Positions 44,943-57,890 are shown, numbered from the stretch's first letter. The stretch: 64,000 bases of DNA from Symsagittifera roscoffensis (GCF_963678635.1 NW_026971356.1:1-64000); one strand, 5' to 3'. Made by a program: numbers and translations. The notes: generated by a model from the sequence alone, not told the origin.

Positions 44943-45143
44943 TCACGTATATTGCACCCTGATTAGCCGCTGCCGGTCTGATGTTAACGGAATCAGTTCC
45001 GACCTATCAAAACCCATGTCGGTCCAAGTGCTTGAAGGCTTGACAGTGATCATTGCTCCGGTGTCTAATAGTCCTTTCACGGAGAGTTGTCTACCCTGTA
45101 CGTCCAGAACACAGCCTATGTGGACTGGGTCTTGTTCGAGCAT
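44943..45143 (-). pseudogene. Retropepsin-type aspartic protease fragment
   Basis: The motif LLDTGAMITV is the catalytic D-T/S-G-A signature of retroviral and retrotransposon aspartic proteases, preceded by the hydrophobic VHIGCVLDVQGRQLSVKG strand pair. Such proteases cut the gag-pol polyprotein. Only 66 codons are open; the flap and second half continue in broken frames toward 44870. Confidence 0.8.
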
Positions 45144-45288
45144 GGCGTTTGTCCGATTCGCCGGACCTTAAGCTCTTCTCCAACAATGTAGATCTGGACT
45201 ACCTGGTCACCTGCAACGGTCAAGTGAGCTTTAGTGTAAATAATTTTGCCATCATGAGAATTGGGTATGGGCCATAAACCTCATCTAT

Positions 45289-45890
45289 TTACATTAGTCT
45301 AGGACCACCTATTGTTAGTAAAGCTCTCACTGCCCTGGAATCCAGTTTGGGGTCTTTCTGTCTAAGGTAGTCCGCGTGGATGTCCAGGTGTACTGCCGTG
45401 ATCTCGGAAGGCTCCCTCAAGATCTTCACCACCTGATGGTTCGCGACCAATATAGTCGACATTGTTTTTGTGCCCTCTCTTGCCATGCTGAAGGTCTTTC
45501 CCGAGATGACATTCTTGTTTAGACCCTGCTTCCTGGGTTCCTTTGATGTCTTCTTCTTTCGTCTCTTTTCCTGGAATGTCAAGTTTCTCGGGCAGCTGTG
45601 TTCTCTAAATCTGACCTTACCCACTGTTCAAACTCTTTGGTGGCCATTTCTTGCTGAACATTCTGTAATGCAGTCCCTACCGCTAGGCCATATTCCACTT
45701 TGAGCGCACCGGCTGACTCTGCCTCCAGGTTCGAGGCAATCGCCTCATCAGGTAAGGTCTTTGCTTTCTCGGCCGTGAATGTGCCTGCTGTCACTTCTTT
45801 CTTCTGCGATTCGGCCTCATTCATTAGGCGGGCTTGACTAGCCTTGACCCCTGAAAGCGCCTCTTCATGGCGGGGATGCTTCGCGTCCAC
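45289..45890 (-). pseudogene. Gag-protease connecting region
   Basis: Frame 45890-45579 (DAKHPRHEEALSGVKASQ, then a Glu/Ala-rich helical stretch) and frame 45624-45289 (basic RRKKKTSKEPRK, then a strand-rich end AVHLDIHADYLRQKDPKL). It connects the zinc-knuckle region of gag to the protease. No enzyme motif. One frameshift separates the two frames. Confidence 0.6.
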
Positions 45891-48059
45891 TACTGCATCC
45901 CAGAAGTGAGTGCAATCCGATTTGAAATGTCCTCCAAATTACAGAAGAAGCATCTCGGTCCATATTTCATTATGAGCCATCTTACATACTCTTCGTGGTC
46001 CTCGTCAGTTGCATCAACGTCGTCAAGAAAGTAGCCTGTCGCCTCCATATTTTGTTTGTAAGTAGAATAGGCTGAAACATGGTGTCCCATCGAACCACAA
46101 TTTGCACATGACCTCCTCTTATCCAAGTCGTCACGAGGTCTATAACAACGAACGTGCCGATATTTGTTCCCTTGTAGTTGCCGTATTTGCTGTATCGATT
46201 TTTCGCTTTTGGTTTTATGAGCAAGTATTCACGCGACTTCATGTGCAAACCATTGGACGTGGGCACTTGATCCAGCGAGAGGATGAAGTGTGTGGCCAAC
46301 ATGGTTTTTAGCTCATCAGTTTTTACTCCATCCATGAATTTAGAGGTGATGGCCAAGTTCCGCTCTGATATCTTCTCATCAGGGTTTCTTCTCCTTCTGA
46401 GTAACTCGAGATCATCCAAAAACTTGTCTATGGATTCGTCATCTCTTTGAAGCCTCTTCTCAAATTTCACCATAGCTTGACGCCCCTGTACACCCAATCC
46501 GAAGCGGTTCAGCAAGATGTCAAAAATTTTGCGAGCGCTGTCCTGTTCATTAGTCATTTTTGCCATTACATATTTTAGGGCCGTGCCCTCTAGGTTGCTT
46601 GTCAGTGCGCTGCATTCCTGTATCTTGGAGAGACACTCTTACTCAAAATGTAACATCATCATCTCTTACCAGGTATCGATGCAGCCATCTGATTCGTCCT
46701 TGTATGACTTCGCCTTTTTGAGCTTCCTTCTTGACTGCTCTCCTCTCTCGGTTGACTTCGAGAGTTTGGTAAAGATTGTTTCGAGAGATCTATTCAAAGG
46801 CTCAAACATCGAAGCGTACAACGTGGTGTCCTGTGAGATGGTAGTCAGATCTGGAACCGATCTAACTTGGGGCAGGGTCTCTTACTATGGTTAGACTCAA
46901 AGCTGGTTTTAGTTTTCGGCTGAGCCCCTGCATGACCGCGGGCTCCGCCTCCGTCATTTGTTTGGCATGAGTCACCCGCTGGAGCGTGACTATTCTCCCG
47001 GTTGCCCAAGATCTCATCAAGCTTCAGCATCATAAGGTCAGCTTTGGCATCTAACCTCTTCTCCAGGCTAGTCATCGTGTGAGCGTAAACGTTTTCGTGA
47101 TCGTTCAAAAATTGCTAGATCTCTCTCGTCATTGTAACGTCTCTTTCATGTGACACTTGGTCGCCAGCGCCAAGCTTTCCGCCAGGCATTGATCAGTGTT
47201 CCGAATCAGCAGGACCTGATCATTTCTCGCTTTCGACTTCTCGTCGGCCAGCTCGTCTCTCAGTTTTCATTGGCCTTTTTGTGCCCTTTCTTCAGCTCGA
47301 TCCATTCTCTTTGTCATATCATGTCGGAGTTCTTCAAGGCCTGTCTTTACACGGGCAAACATGTGACTCAAGTCGCTAGCCGTTCCCGGCCCTGGGGTAA
47401 GACCAAGAGACGATAATGTCAATTGAGGTTGCAGCCTGGTACTCGAAGATGCACCACCCTTCTGTGTGCCTATCGATATCACCAGCCTGTCGTCTTTCGA
47501 CGACGCTCCCATCGTTATACCGTCCAACTTTGGTCTAGTTGACAAGTCAGACAACGCTTTCTTGTTCTTCTCCTGTCTCGGGCTAGGTGTGAAAACCATG
47601 TCCGAGTGCATCAGCCCCGGAAAGTCATATCCAGAGGACAATCCATCAGTTCGGAGCGACATCATGCGTTCATCGTACATCGTCTTGAAGCTTCTTTTCG
47701 CTTTTGAAGTTGGTTGCTTTTCCCTCGGATTTATGCCTGACATCGTCGAATTCTTGCTCTAAAGAGGACTGCTCTTTTCTCCGACTACTGATCTTGGTCT
47801 CGGACTTCGAGGTTACCTTAAACAAGAAATCCTCTCGTACTCCGACCTCGGAACGCTCCAAGGTCTCTTGAGTTTCCTCGGTTTCTTCCGGCTTAAGTTC
47901 CTCGCCAGGTTCTTCCGGGTCCTCGTGATGGTGGTGGTCGGGTCGGATTAGTGTCTGCTCTTCTTCCTCGAAAGGATCAGTTGGCGTCACGTAAGCCGCC
48001 CCGGCCTCGGTGTCCTGCTCTTCAACACCATCTCGATTCTTCTCACTTCTTAGTTTCAT
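45890..48059 (-). pseudogene. Ty3/gypsy gag polyprotein
   Basis: Starts at ATG 48059 (MKLRSEKNRDGVEEQ) with an acidic N-terminus including a His run (PDHHHHEDPEE). It continues in frame 47743-47267 (basic, Ser-rich), 47108-46845, then the capsid-like frame 46566-45982 with the block RFGLGVQGRQAMVKFEKRL and DLELLRRRRNPDEKISERNL. Frame 46126-45890 has two zinc-knuckle relics: CANCGSMGHHVSAY, a CCHC box whose last Cys is Tyr, and a second CFFCNLE that is cut by a one-base loss in a GGAGG run. Gag packages element RNA into particles. At least four frameshifts make it inactive. Confidence 0.8.
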
Positions 48060-49190
48060 TCAGCTCACTGAAAAATCACTATGACCTTCACTTGCTGCTT
48101 CACAAGCGAAAAAGTCCGTGATGCTACTAATCGAGGATTGGCTACGCCGTGATTAAATAATCCGCGTGCTTCCCGTGCTCAGTGATTTCTCCCAGCGAAT
48201 CTCTATGCTGCATGTCTCGTGATAAAAAATTTCTTTTGACGGCAATGTACAAGTTCCAAAAAAAAATTTGAAAAAAAAGACTTCCTTAAGCCTACTCACT
48301 AAACTCAATATCAAAACTATCCTATCAATCTCTGGGAGATGCTACTAGTGACTCAGTTAAAGTTACACACACTGTTTAGTTATTACAAATTCCACTCTAT
48401 CACAGAGTATAAACGTATCACAAAACTTCACAAGATGTTATAACTAACACTCAAAACACAATTGATAACTAGATAAGAATGCCCTATAGGTGACAGCGAT
48501 CTTTTTGTTCAGTATCACTTCACCGCTACAGCTACAGACGTATTAAATCACAGCTTTGTTCAAAATCAAACAATGTTTTATAAAAGAGCAGTGATGGTTT
48601 TAGTAACAGATAATTAAAACTTAGTCTTAGAGAAAAAGACTTCCCTCAACTGGAACACTCCAAAAGAACGAAGCCCAGGACAGTGTCTTCTCAAGTGAAC
48701 GTGTCTTGTCAATTACACTCACTAATGTCTTCTTTTATATGTCCTGCGGTTCCCCGAGCTGTCCTACTACAAAGCTCGAGGCAACCTCTTGATCGAAAAT
48801 ATTTAGGGTCCAAGCGAAAGCTATCCCACATCCGGACAGTTCCAAGTGCACGAGAGTAGGGAACAACTTTGTCTTCTCAAGTGAGTGTGTCTTGTCTAAT
48901 ACACTCACCGAGGTCTTCTCTTATGTGTTACCGGATTGCCCAAGCCTTCCTATTAAGTAGCTCAAGGCAACCACGCAAACAAAAACACAAAAAAAAATTG
49001 TTCGGATACTTTTGATGAACCTGATTTAGGATCGAAAGTTAATCGCAAACCTTCGGGTCAACTGGGCCAATATCTTCCTAATATACACGTCCCGTGGGTA
49101 GTCGTCCTTCTATTTGGACCTTAAAAGGATATCTAATGATGTTTAATTTGTCCCCGAGCGTACATACAATATCTTTAATTAGGAGAGTTG
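48060..49190. other. Leader/5' LTR region of the Ty3 element
   Basis: There is no ORF. It should hold the 5' leader and LTR on the minus strand. A pair of direct repeats lies at 48683-48786 and 48869-48972, and a TTTATAAAAG sequence near 48576-48585 could be a TATA-like site on the plus strand. LTR ends could not be fixed. Confidence 0.4.
48683..48972. repeat. Two 104-bp direct repeats 0.19 kb apart
   Basis: 48683-48786 and 48869-48972 align end to end with substitutions. Both begin GTCTTCTCAAGTGA and end in CTC(G/A)AGGCAACC. Confidence 0.8.
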
Positions 49191-49194
49191 TTAA

Positions 49195-49565
49195 AGGGCT
49201 TAACTCACTTCGGAGGGTTGCTTCAGAGTGTTGTTAAGACACTTAGCTTACTCCGAAGGGTTACCGCTGAGGGTACTTTAAACATCTAAGTTGCTTCGGA
49301 GGATCCCCCTAAATTCACTAAGGAGGGTCAATAAGAGGCTTAAGTCACTCCGGAGGGTTGCTTCGGAGGGTACCCTCAAAATTCTACATTTTTCAAGTTC
49401 CGTCTCAAGGGGTCTCCAGCTAGTCTCAAAAAGAATCAAAACAAGCTAAATTCATACTGGAGGTTTAATTTAATGGTCTCGGAGGGTTACGTCAAAAATT
49501 TCTGCTAATGAGGGTTGCTAAGTGGTTTGGTTAATCCGGAGGATTGCTTCGGAGGGTTGCCCAAA
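49195..49565. repeat. Degenerate G-rich interspersed repeat (CGGAGGGTTGC type)
   Basis: CGGAGGGTTGCTTCGGAGGGT and variants recur about ten times, separated by CTTAACTCACTC-like sequence, giving irregular units of about 25-60 bp. No gene. Confidence 0.7.
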
Positions 49566-49783
49566 AATCACGAAAAAAGATAGTTTCACCAATTTAAAGC
49601 CTCCGATTGCAGTCTAACTTACATAAAACAAGGTTGGTTGACTAGGTCAACTGGAACCAGAAATAAACTATTATTATTATTGGTTATAAATTGGATATTT
49701 TATTTTCTGTAAAATATTTAATTTCAACCAATCACGATCCATCTAACTAACAACCCACTTATTTGTAAGTGCTGAAATTACTT

Positions 49784-50957
49784 GTAATTTCAGCACCAGA
49801 GATATTTGAATTTAACTTAGAAATTAGTTACCTCTCCAAGAGAACTTTAGCAATCGCAATAAGCCAGCATACTCTAGATTATTGAGCCTAGCAGTGACTA
49901 GTTAAACACCCTGAGACTAGTAGATATAAGAGTAAGAGTAGGATCGGTATTAGACTAAGAAGTTGCACGAATCTATCCGGCCGAAAATAAGATAGCGTGA
50001 CGAGCAGACGATCTACCCTATCCGAAATTACTCTTTGAGTTAAACCTAGAACCTAACTCATCTGGTGCAACCATAAGTCTCGATCAAGACCTTAAAAAAC
50101 AAATTGGCTCTGAACTAACAATGAGATTAGAATTAGACAAAAATATTATCAAAAATTTTACATGATAATAATCTAATTAAAATCTCTCTACGACTCAATA
50201 GACCAATCAGAAATATAGAAACCTTGCAGAAAAATCTTCAATAATTACTACAGGCGCTAAATCCTTTTTACTAACAATAACGATTTATAAAAATATCTCA
50301 AATCGTTCCCTCTAAATCTGCAGTAAAATTTAAAAAGATATCTGAAAAATTATTTATTGAAAGAAAAAATAAAAATTAGTTGACATGATCATTAATATTT
50401 AAAATATAAAAAATCATCCTGGCATCCCCAGTTTCATCACCTAAACATAATAGCAATCATTTAAACCACTAATATCATCAAACACTAAGCTTTTTAATCA
50501 TATAAATTTAAATTATCTTTTAAGGCTTATCCAAATTTTTTTTTTACCTTTCTTTCATCCCAACTTGTTCAATCTTAAATTAGATCTTCAAGGCTTTCCT
50601 TGGATCTCCATTAAAATTTCAATTAAATCCAGTTTATATCATAAAAAATTATATCCTGATCATCTAGGCCTATCCTTGAATCAAACAGAACATTTTTGTT
50701 CTCCCTCAACCAATAATAAAGTGTCTTGCGACCTCATCGGTTGATTCACAACCCAACCCTTTTAAAGACCCGGGACTAATAGAAAACTTTCAATCACACT
50801 AACCATTCAAATTACGCTAAACAGTGAAGAAATTCGGTTATTCATCCTTCACTTAATCCCCCCTCTTACCTGACCCAGGCTAAACCTTAAATCTTAGTAA
50901 GTATTAAAAAATTATCTAACAAAATACCTGTGTTCTAATTATATCTGAACCTTGTGG
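49784..50957 (+). repeat. Left direct repeat of the gag-only element
   Basis: Matches 53585-54938. At its end it passes directly into gag codons because about 280 bp (the counterpart of 54939-55217, with TATA box and gag start codon) is missing. It also lacks a 170-bp segment present at about 54005-54180 in the right copy. Confidence 0.75.
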
Positions 50958-53705
50958 ATCGATTTTAAAATAAATAACGAAACATACGATCTTGTAATTA
51001 CACCGCGTAAACAAACAATCGGATATATTCGCACAAAACATCAAACAATAGAAAGAAAAATTTTAAGTAAGCAAAGACAAATTACACGAAAAAGTTTTTC
51101 AAAGCGTAGAAACGCAGTCTCTGAAACAGAAGTCAGCTATTTAGATGCACTTTACAAACTAAAAGACACAGTAATTAAAAACCACCCAGTTCACGATCAA
51201 TTATACTTTTCCCATCCAGAAGCTACATCACATTCATCAAAACAAGAAAAAAGAAGAATAAAAAAGATATACAAAAATAAATCAGTACGTTTATTTAGTT
51301 GGAAACAACCAATCAGACACATTGAACATTACGCACTGACAGTCATAAAACGAAAAAATGAGTCAAAGCCCAAGAGACGAAAGTCCAGACGAAGACTCTG
51401 TTTTCCCATTTATCATCATTTTACTCATTGCAGACAGGGAACAAATACAATTTTGCCATAATCTAATCGCAAATATATTTGAACAAGAAATTAGCCCATG
51501 TAAAGCAGAATTCCCAGAAATAAAAATCAAAGGACAAATTGTCGATCATTATATAAAAGGAATATGTAACTTAACACAACAATATGGAATTTACACCATA
51601 GAACTCAGTACAGCAAGTTTGTCGAGATTCCAAACAGAAGATGTCGATATAGAAAATTCAAAAGTATTCACAGAATACATTAAAAACATACAACATCAAA
51701 ATTCACAGAGAGCAAATTCAATTTTCACTAACGATGTTTTTGCATTAATATATATAGTTATTTATCTAAACTAGAAAGAAAAGAAACCGAAAGCAAATCA
51801 CCGGTTCAGACATCAAGACACACAAATGTAAGAAATGAAATTGCCGCATTCTCAGCATTTTTAAACACAATCCGTGAAAAATTTTCAAACTGTGAAATTT
51901 CACCAAATGTTAAACACGATTTACAAAAAATCTTAGCATGGTTTATTAATGACTATTTTACCCATAATATAGATTTAATTGCACAAGCAAGAAAAAATTT
52001 TAGACCCCAAAGTACAAATGATGACACTGTCATTGCCGAACAATCAGATTACGTTTGGGACCCTGAATGGTCTCATTCCTTATTTTTGAACCTTCCAATA
52101 GACATCGCAAGTCAAGCAATCAGTACAATAACTATTCACAAAGATTATATAAAAGTTATTCCACTTACAATAGATGCAACACCTTTAATTTATAAGTCAA
52201 TTTTATTTGATAAAAGACAAAATAATAGTTTTTAATTCAACTCTTGTACAACAAGAAAACTTAAATGGAACTAGAAATCTTACACAACAAGATATTCAAA
52301 GACCATCACATTTTATAAATGAAGAAATAGTTGAAACACTTGTAACAACTACACAAACAAGGCATTTCACCAATACATCCAAACCTTACAACGCCAAAAC
52401 CAAAGACTTCAATATTACCCCAAGTAACCTTGCAATCTACAGTCAAACCCTCGGTTGCTCCAAAATATTCACATTTGGATTACCAAACATTTAGACCAAC
52501 GACGAAACCACCACAAAAACAAAGAATATTCACCAGAAGTAATTTTTTTGCAGAACACAATTATAACCACGTAAATAGATCGCAAACATCTAAACCTCCT
52601 CGTACAAATCCGCATAATAATTCATTTTTACAACGACAAAACCCCCAACGACACACTTCAAATTTCGTAAATTTCAATGATAACCTAGGTATTCAAACAG
52701 ACCTTAGTGAAAACTATCCATTTTTTCAACAGAATAAAAATCGTAAACAGCCATACCAAAATAAACAAAAATGCCTTACTATACACCTAATTATCATTCA
52801 TCAGATGATGACGATTTTCATGACCAAAAACATCAACAAAATTCTCAAAACCAAAGACTCCAATCTTATCACGTAAATCAACCAGATATTTTCGAACCAT
52901 ATACACGAGAACAACATCTCCGACAACCTAGATCAAATCACGAACCTCAAATTAAAAAATTTTACTCGCAAAACCCAGCAAATACTGATTATTGTCAACT
53001 AAGGCAAAGCAAAACGAAATACCACTGCCATATTTTTTGCAACAACATGAGATAACAAAAAATCAACTGACGATTTTTTCGCAAATGCCAAATGCCGCAG
53101 AATCACTATAAAAGACTATGAATCCATACCTCATTGGTGGATCATCAATAACATGGTATTCATGGTATAACGTGGTATTAATGGTATTGACAGGCACAGA
53201 CCCTGAATATTCTGTAGAAGATTATTTAAATGCAGTCACAGCAAATTTAATTTTAAATATCGGACCTGAGCCAACTAATACACCATGCCATCAAAACTGG
53301 ATACATAGACGCACAGCGTTAATCCAAACAACACTTGATAGCGCAGCTCAGAAATGGTTTTCATTTTTACCAATAGACAGAAAAACAAATTGGAAAAGAT
53401 TTACACCAGAATTTTCAAAAATGTTTGATTCTGAAAGAAATAAACAACACCAAAGAGTTTTATGCAATGAAATTCGCAGACTACCAAACGAAACAATTAA
53501 ACAATTGGCAGTTAGAATCGAAATATTAGTTCGAAAAGCATTTTCACTGAACACTCATGATTATAAATACATGGAAATGATTTATATCTCAGCACCAGAG
53601 ATAATTGAATTTAACTTAGAAATTAGTTACCTCTCCAAGAGAACTTTAGCAATCGCAATAAGCCAGTATACTCTAGATCTTTTGAGCCTAGCAGAGACTA
53701 GTTAA
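50952..53705 (+). pseudogene. Gag gene of the gag-only element, frameshifted
   Basis: Successive frames carry one gene: 50952-51461 (basic N-terminus, FKINNETYDLVITP), 51358-51774, about 51757-52234 (SAFLNTIREKFSNCEIS), 52430-52876 and 52771-53055 (Asn/Gln/Pro/His-rich, unstructured) and 53118-53705, the capsid-like part. The last has QKWFSFLPIDRKTNWKRF, then EFSKMFDSERNKQHQRVL and NETIKQLAVRIEILV. This A/QKWF...W..F...F...F pattern is typical of the retrotransposon gag (capsid) family. The protein stops abruptly where the right repeat begins (after YKYMEM). About five frameshifts. No zinc knuckle is seen; it would have followed the cut. Confidence 0.7.
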
Positions 53706-54938
53706 ACACCCTGAGACTAGTAGATATTAGAGTAAGATTAGGATCGGTAATAGACTAAGAAGTTGCACGAATCTGTCCGACAGAAAATAAGATGGCGTGA
53801 CGAGCAGACGATCTACCCTATCCGAAATTACTCTATGAGTTAAACCTAGAACCTATCTCATCTGGTGCAACCATAAGTCTCGATCAAGACCTTAAAAAAC
53901 AAATTAGCTTTGAACTAACAATGAGATTAGAATTAGACAAAATTATTATCAAAAATTTTACATGATAATAATCTAAATGAAATGTCTCTACGACTCAATA
54001 GATCAGAACCGCTATTCCGCACAATATTAGAGTTACCAGGCATTGGAAGAAGACCTCGGAAAAGAGACGATCTACGACTACGAAGGAACTTACCATTAAG
54101 TTTCATGGTCGTACGGCGAAAGCCAGACCACACTTTTTTACTTAGGATTTTATTAACAAAAAAATTAGATTTTCATTTGAAAAAATAGAAGCCTTGCAGA
54201 AAATTCTTCAATGATTACTACATGCGCTAAATCCTATTTACTATTGTACAATAACGATTTATAAAAATATCTCAAATTGTTCCCTCTAAATCTGCAGTAA
54301 AATTTAAAAAGATATCCGAAAAATTATTTATTGAAAGAAAAAATAAAAATTAATTGACATGATCATTAATTATTAGTATATGAGAAATTATCCTGGCATC
54401 CCCAGTTTCATCACCTAAACATAATAGCAATCATTTAAACCACTATTATCATCAAACACTAAGCTTTTTAATCAAATAAATTTAAAATATCTTTAAAGGC
54501 TTATCCAAATTCTTACCTTTCTTTCATCCCAACTTGTTCAATCTGAAATTAGATGATCAAGGCTTTCCTTGGATCTCCATTAAAAATTCAATTAAATCCA
54601 GTTTATATCATAAAAAATTATATCCTGATCATCAAGGCCTATCCTTGGATCAAACAGAACAATTTTGTTCTCCCCCAACCAAAAAAAAAGTGTCTAACGA
54701 CCTCAAACGACGATTCACAACCCAACACTTTTAAAGACCCAGGACTAATAGAAAACTTTCAATCACACTAACCATTCAAATTACGCTAAACAGTGAAGAA
54801 CTTCGGCTATTCATCCTTCACTTAATCCCCCCTCTTACCTGACCCAGGCTGAACCTTAAATCTTAGTAAGTATTAAAAAATTATCCATCAAAATACCTGT
54901 GTTCTAATTATACCTGAACCTTGTGGATCGATTTACTA
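53585..54938 (+). repeat. Right direct repeat of the gag-only element
   Basis: Matches 49784-50957 with an extra segment at about 54005-54180 that leaves a short Arg/Leu-rich frame open (53982-54188). Beyond 54938 the sequence continues as upstream gag promoter DNA that the left copy has lost. An exact LTR end was not found. Confidence 0.75.
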
Positions 54939-55065
54939 TTCTCCAATCCTTGAACACAATCACTAGCCCAAAGTGAGATTAAGTAAGTTAACTCCTTAAC
55001 TTAGAATAGCCACGACAAAGTAAAAATCATTCTTCGGAATCGGTATATACTTTTCTCTTCAACCC

Positions 55066-55076
55066 TATATAAAAGA
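55066..55076 (+). promoter_or_regulatory. TATA box of the gag-only element
   Basis: CCTATATAAAAGACC is a strong TATA consensus about 100 bp upstream of the gag ATG at 55169. It lies in the interval that the left copy has lost, so only the right copy retains a promoter. Confidence 0.6.
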
Positions 55077-55168
55077 CCCAAGTTAGGCTCACCAAAAAAT
55101 CGTAAGGACTAAAAGTCTAGGATTTTAAAAACTTTAATAACAACCTTGCAACCTTCATCCTAAATCTT

Positions 55169-55594
55169 ATGTCACTGAACAATTTAGGAAATAAACAAAC
55201 AGTCGTACTACACAATTTTAAAATAAATAACGAAACATACGATCTTGTAATTACACCGCATAAACAAACAATCGGAGATATTCGCACAAAACGTCAAACA
55301 ATAGAAAGAAAAATTTTAAGTAAGCAAAAACAAATTACACGAAAAAGTTTTTCAAAGCGTAGAAACGCAGTCTCTGAAACAGAAGTCAGCAATTTAGATG
55401 CACTTTACAAACTAAAAGACACAGTAAATAAAAACCACCCAGTTCACGATCAATTATACTTTTCCGATTCAGAAGCTACATCACATTCATCAAAACAAGA
55501 AAAAAGAAGAATAAAAAAGATATACAAAAATAAACCAGTACGTTTATTTAGTTGGAACCAACCAATCAGACACATTGAAAACGTCAAACAATAG
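55169..55594 (+). pseudogene. 5' part of gag, right copy
   Basis: A 141-codon ATG frame that is nearly identical in its body to 50952-51340 and supplies the true start (MSLNNLGNKQTVVLHNF) missing there. Very basic (RKSFSKRRNAVSETEVS, SKQEKRRIKKIYKNK). The frame ends where homology with the left copy ends (near 55580), just after HIEN. The following sequence is unrelated, so this gag copy is truncated at its 3' side. Confidence 0.65.
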
Positions 55595-55599
55595 AAACT

Positions 55600-57015
55600 G
55601 AAGGCGCCTAAAATTACTTAAAACGAGCGTAGTAGCCTTGTACGGCACTAGAATAATGCAAAAAATTGGACTAAAATTGGTTTGAAAACAAAAATTTGGC
55701 CAAAAACTATCAAATTTGGACCTTCAGTCTTCTTCTTTTTCCAATCTTTAAGAATCTAGCTCTATCCACGGAGGTGTTCGGAGGTTTACTCAAAAATCGA
55801 CCTAGCAACCCAGGACATTATGATTGTAGGCTCCTAACGTAAAAATTTTTATCACTCTTACTCTTAAAACTCGAAAACTTGACTCTCAAAACATATTGAC
55901 AAAATTCGGAAAACTACAAATGTTTTGATCGAAAAGATTTTATTTTCAACAACTTATACTAAGTCTTTTTCCGCGCCATTTTTTTAGTTAGGGAGGGGGG
56001 GGGGGGTGGAACTACGTAATAGCTCACTGCGCAGAAGCTTTTTGCTGTTCGGAAAAGCTCGGATATCCAAATTTTCTGGGGCTAATAGTTGGGTCGAAAA
56101 TGAGTATTTTTCGACAAAATTGGCGTGTTTCTCGGGTCTAAATGGGAGATAAGTAAAATATAATTACAATAAAAACCTATTAGTAGTCGTTAACCAATAT
56201 TAGTATACCCTCCTTTGCACCAAAATAACCGAATTAGGACCCTTAACTCCGAAATTTGCAATCGATGAAGGGTGCAATCGGACCGATTCAGTTGTGACCC
56301 CCACAACTTAAATCTTGATGAAATAGTACCCGAACGATACTAAAATTGTATCAACGATACCCAACAGTCGTGGTGGATGTTGTCTTTGATGCCCTCTGTT
56401 GAGTCTGGAACACGTCTGTCAGCTTGCCAGTCTACCCTCCGGCCACCGGTAATTTCATCATTAACGTGCTTAAATACTCAAATAACAAACAAGTGAGGAT
56501 ACCTAACCCACCACCAAAACACTCGATCTTTCGATCATGATATAAATCAACCTGAAACAGCAACAATTGAAAGGTTAGATCACATCCCGTCCGGTAATAG
56601 TGTATAAACTGTCATTTTATATATTTTTCAACCGTTTTTATTCTTTTTTGGATTTTTTTACTGTTTTTTGTAATTTTGTTGTTTTCAAGTATATTTCTTC
56701 TCGGTTATTTCTTAATTATACACTGTTTTTGATCGGTTTTACGCCTTCTCTTTAGTTCTTTTTGGTCCCAGGGCCTTGGGATAAGCGGGCTCTAGACTTC
56801 CCACCTAACCCTCAGGCCCCCGGAGTTTTTGGTCTTAACTAAGGTAAAAAGCTAAATAGTACCAGGTGGAGGGCCGGTACCTTCCGCCTATTACAAAACA
56901 GGACAATAAGTCTTTTAACTTGGGCATACGCCCGGAGTGGAGGGTTCCTCGCTGAAAGGTTTGCTGAACATGATTGTCTTATGCCTTTAACAGGCCCACC
57001 CAGGAGCGCCATAAA
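55600..57015. other. Intergenic, no gene seen
   Basis: No open frame above chance. A G-run lies at 55987-56005. Around 56450-56480 and 56780-56900 the DNA is more GC-rich, with no recognised structure. Confidence 0.5.
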
Positions 57016-57017
57016 AA

Positions 57018-57890
57018 CGTCTATGTAACATTCGCCCCAGTACTACATAAGGACGGGGCGTAGAAAAGCACCTAATGACGACTGGCTAGCTTCAGTTACC
57101 TACATTCTACCCGTTTTTCACCGTCTCGACCTATTCAGATGATTTTCTGGTCTGTCTAAGCTAAGTAAAAGTTACCATTTTAGGCCATCAGTCAAACGAT
57201 TATTGATCAGCTTTTGTTTGCATGCGAAGACAACCACATAGCTGGGTCTCGGATCTCCAGACTACATCACTGCTATTAAAATCACGGCTCGAATCTCCTA
57301 TTTTACTATGTTTTTAGTGACAGTTATATACTAAATCTATTGGAGATCGATTGACCCTTTCCTCTTTCTAGCTACTCATATTCTGAAATAAGAAACAATA
57401 CTGGAGTTAATTCAAATGTTTAGGGCGTTAAAGTAGCTACAAACTCAGTTTATTACAGCCTCTCAACGTATTTTGGTCTCCGATTACCGAGTCTCCAGTT
57501 CCGTGCTCCACTGAAAATAACGTCCTTGTTTACTCAATTTCGTGGCACGGGGGGTACTGATCCACTCCGGGTCTTCCACTGAACTCTCTTTCCGTGAGTT
57601 CCCTTCCTGCTAAGATTCTTATCGTGTCCTGTTGTCACGATAAGACGTTCCGTTTTTCTCGTGTTTTATATCGACTGTTTTTCGTTCAGTTTCTCCGGTT
57701 GTGTTTTTTTCGTCTTTTTGTATTAAAATTGGCCATTTCAGCATTTCTCAGAATACACCGCTGAGAATCAAAACTTTGAAAATTAAAAATTCCAGAATAA
57801 TCTGAACTTCCTTCTTAGTAATAAATGACCGTTAAGGCCTCTATCGCTTATTTTCTAGTGCTGTAGCTAGTTCGAAATGTGCCAATCCGA
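57018..57890 (-). repeat. Long repeat L, copy 3
   Basis: Same sequence as 23966-24850, with substitutions and small indels. The minus-strand motif TATAAAACACGAG is kept near 57660-57672. The rest of L and its internal region are absent, so it is a truncated or solo copy. Confidence 0.7.

Larger units (their letters stand above)
29740..48059 (-). mobile_element. Decayed Ty3/gypsy retrotransposon with an amplified RT module
   Basis: Minus-strand order: gag (48059-45890), protease (45143-44943), then five tandem copies of an RT-RNase H-linker module (about 44230-32400), integrase (32382-31494), C-terminal extension (31109-30411) and a macro-like ORF (30353-29782). Protease before RT and integrase last is the Ty3/gypsy order. 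All main genes are broken by frameshifts and stops. LTRs were not identified. At about 18 kb it is three times a usual Ty3 element, chiefly because of the tandem modules, which account for about 12 kb. Confidence 0.85.
49784..55600 (+). mobile_element. Gag-only LTR-type retroelement
   Basis: The left repeat (49784-50957) and right repeat (53585-54938) are clearly the same sequence in direct orientation, sharing for example CAGCACCAGAGATA at the start and ACCTTGTGGATCGATTT at the end. Between them lies a broken gag gene (50952-53705). The right repeat continues with a promoter and the start of the same gag gene (55169-55594), and the left repeat has lost the equivalent of 54939-55217. No protease, RT or integrase remains. 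The right repeat cuts into the gag capsid coding region, so the structure arose by deletion or recombination between copies. Confidence 0.65.
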
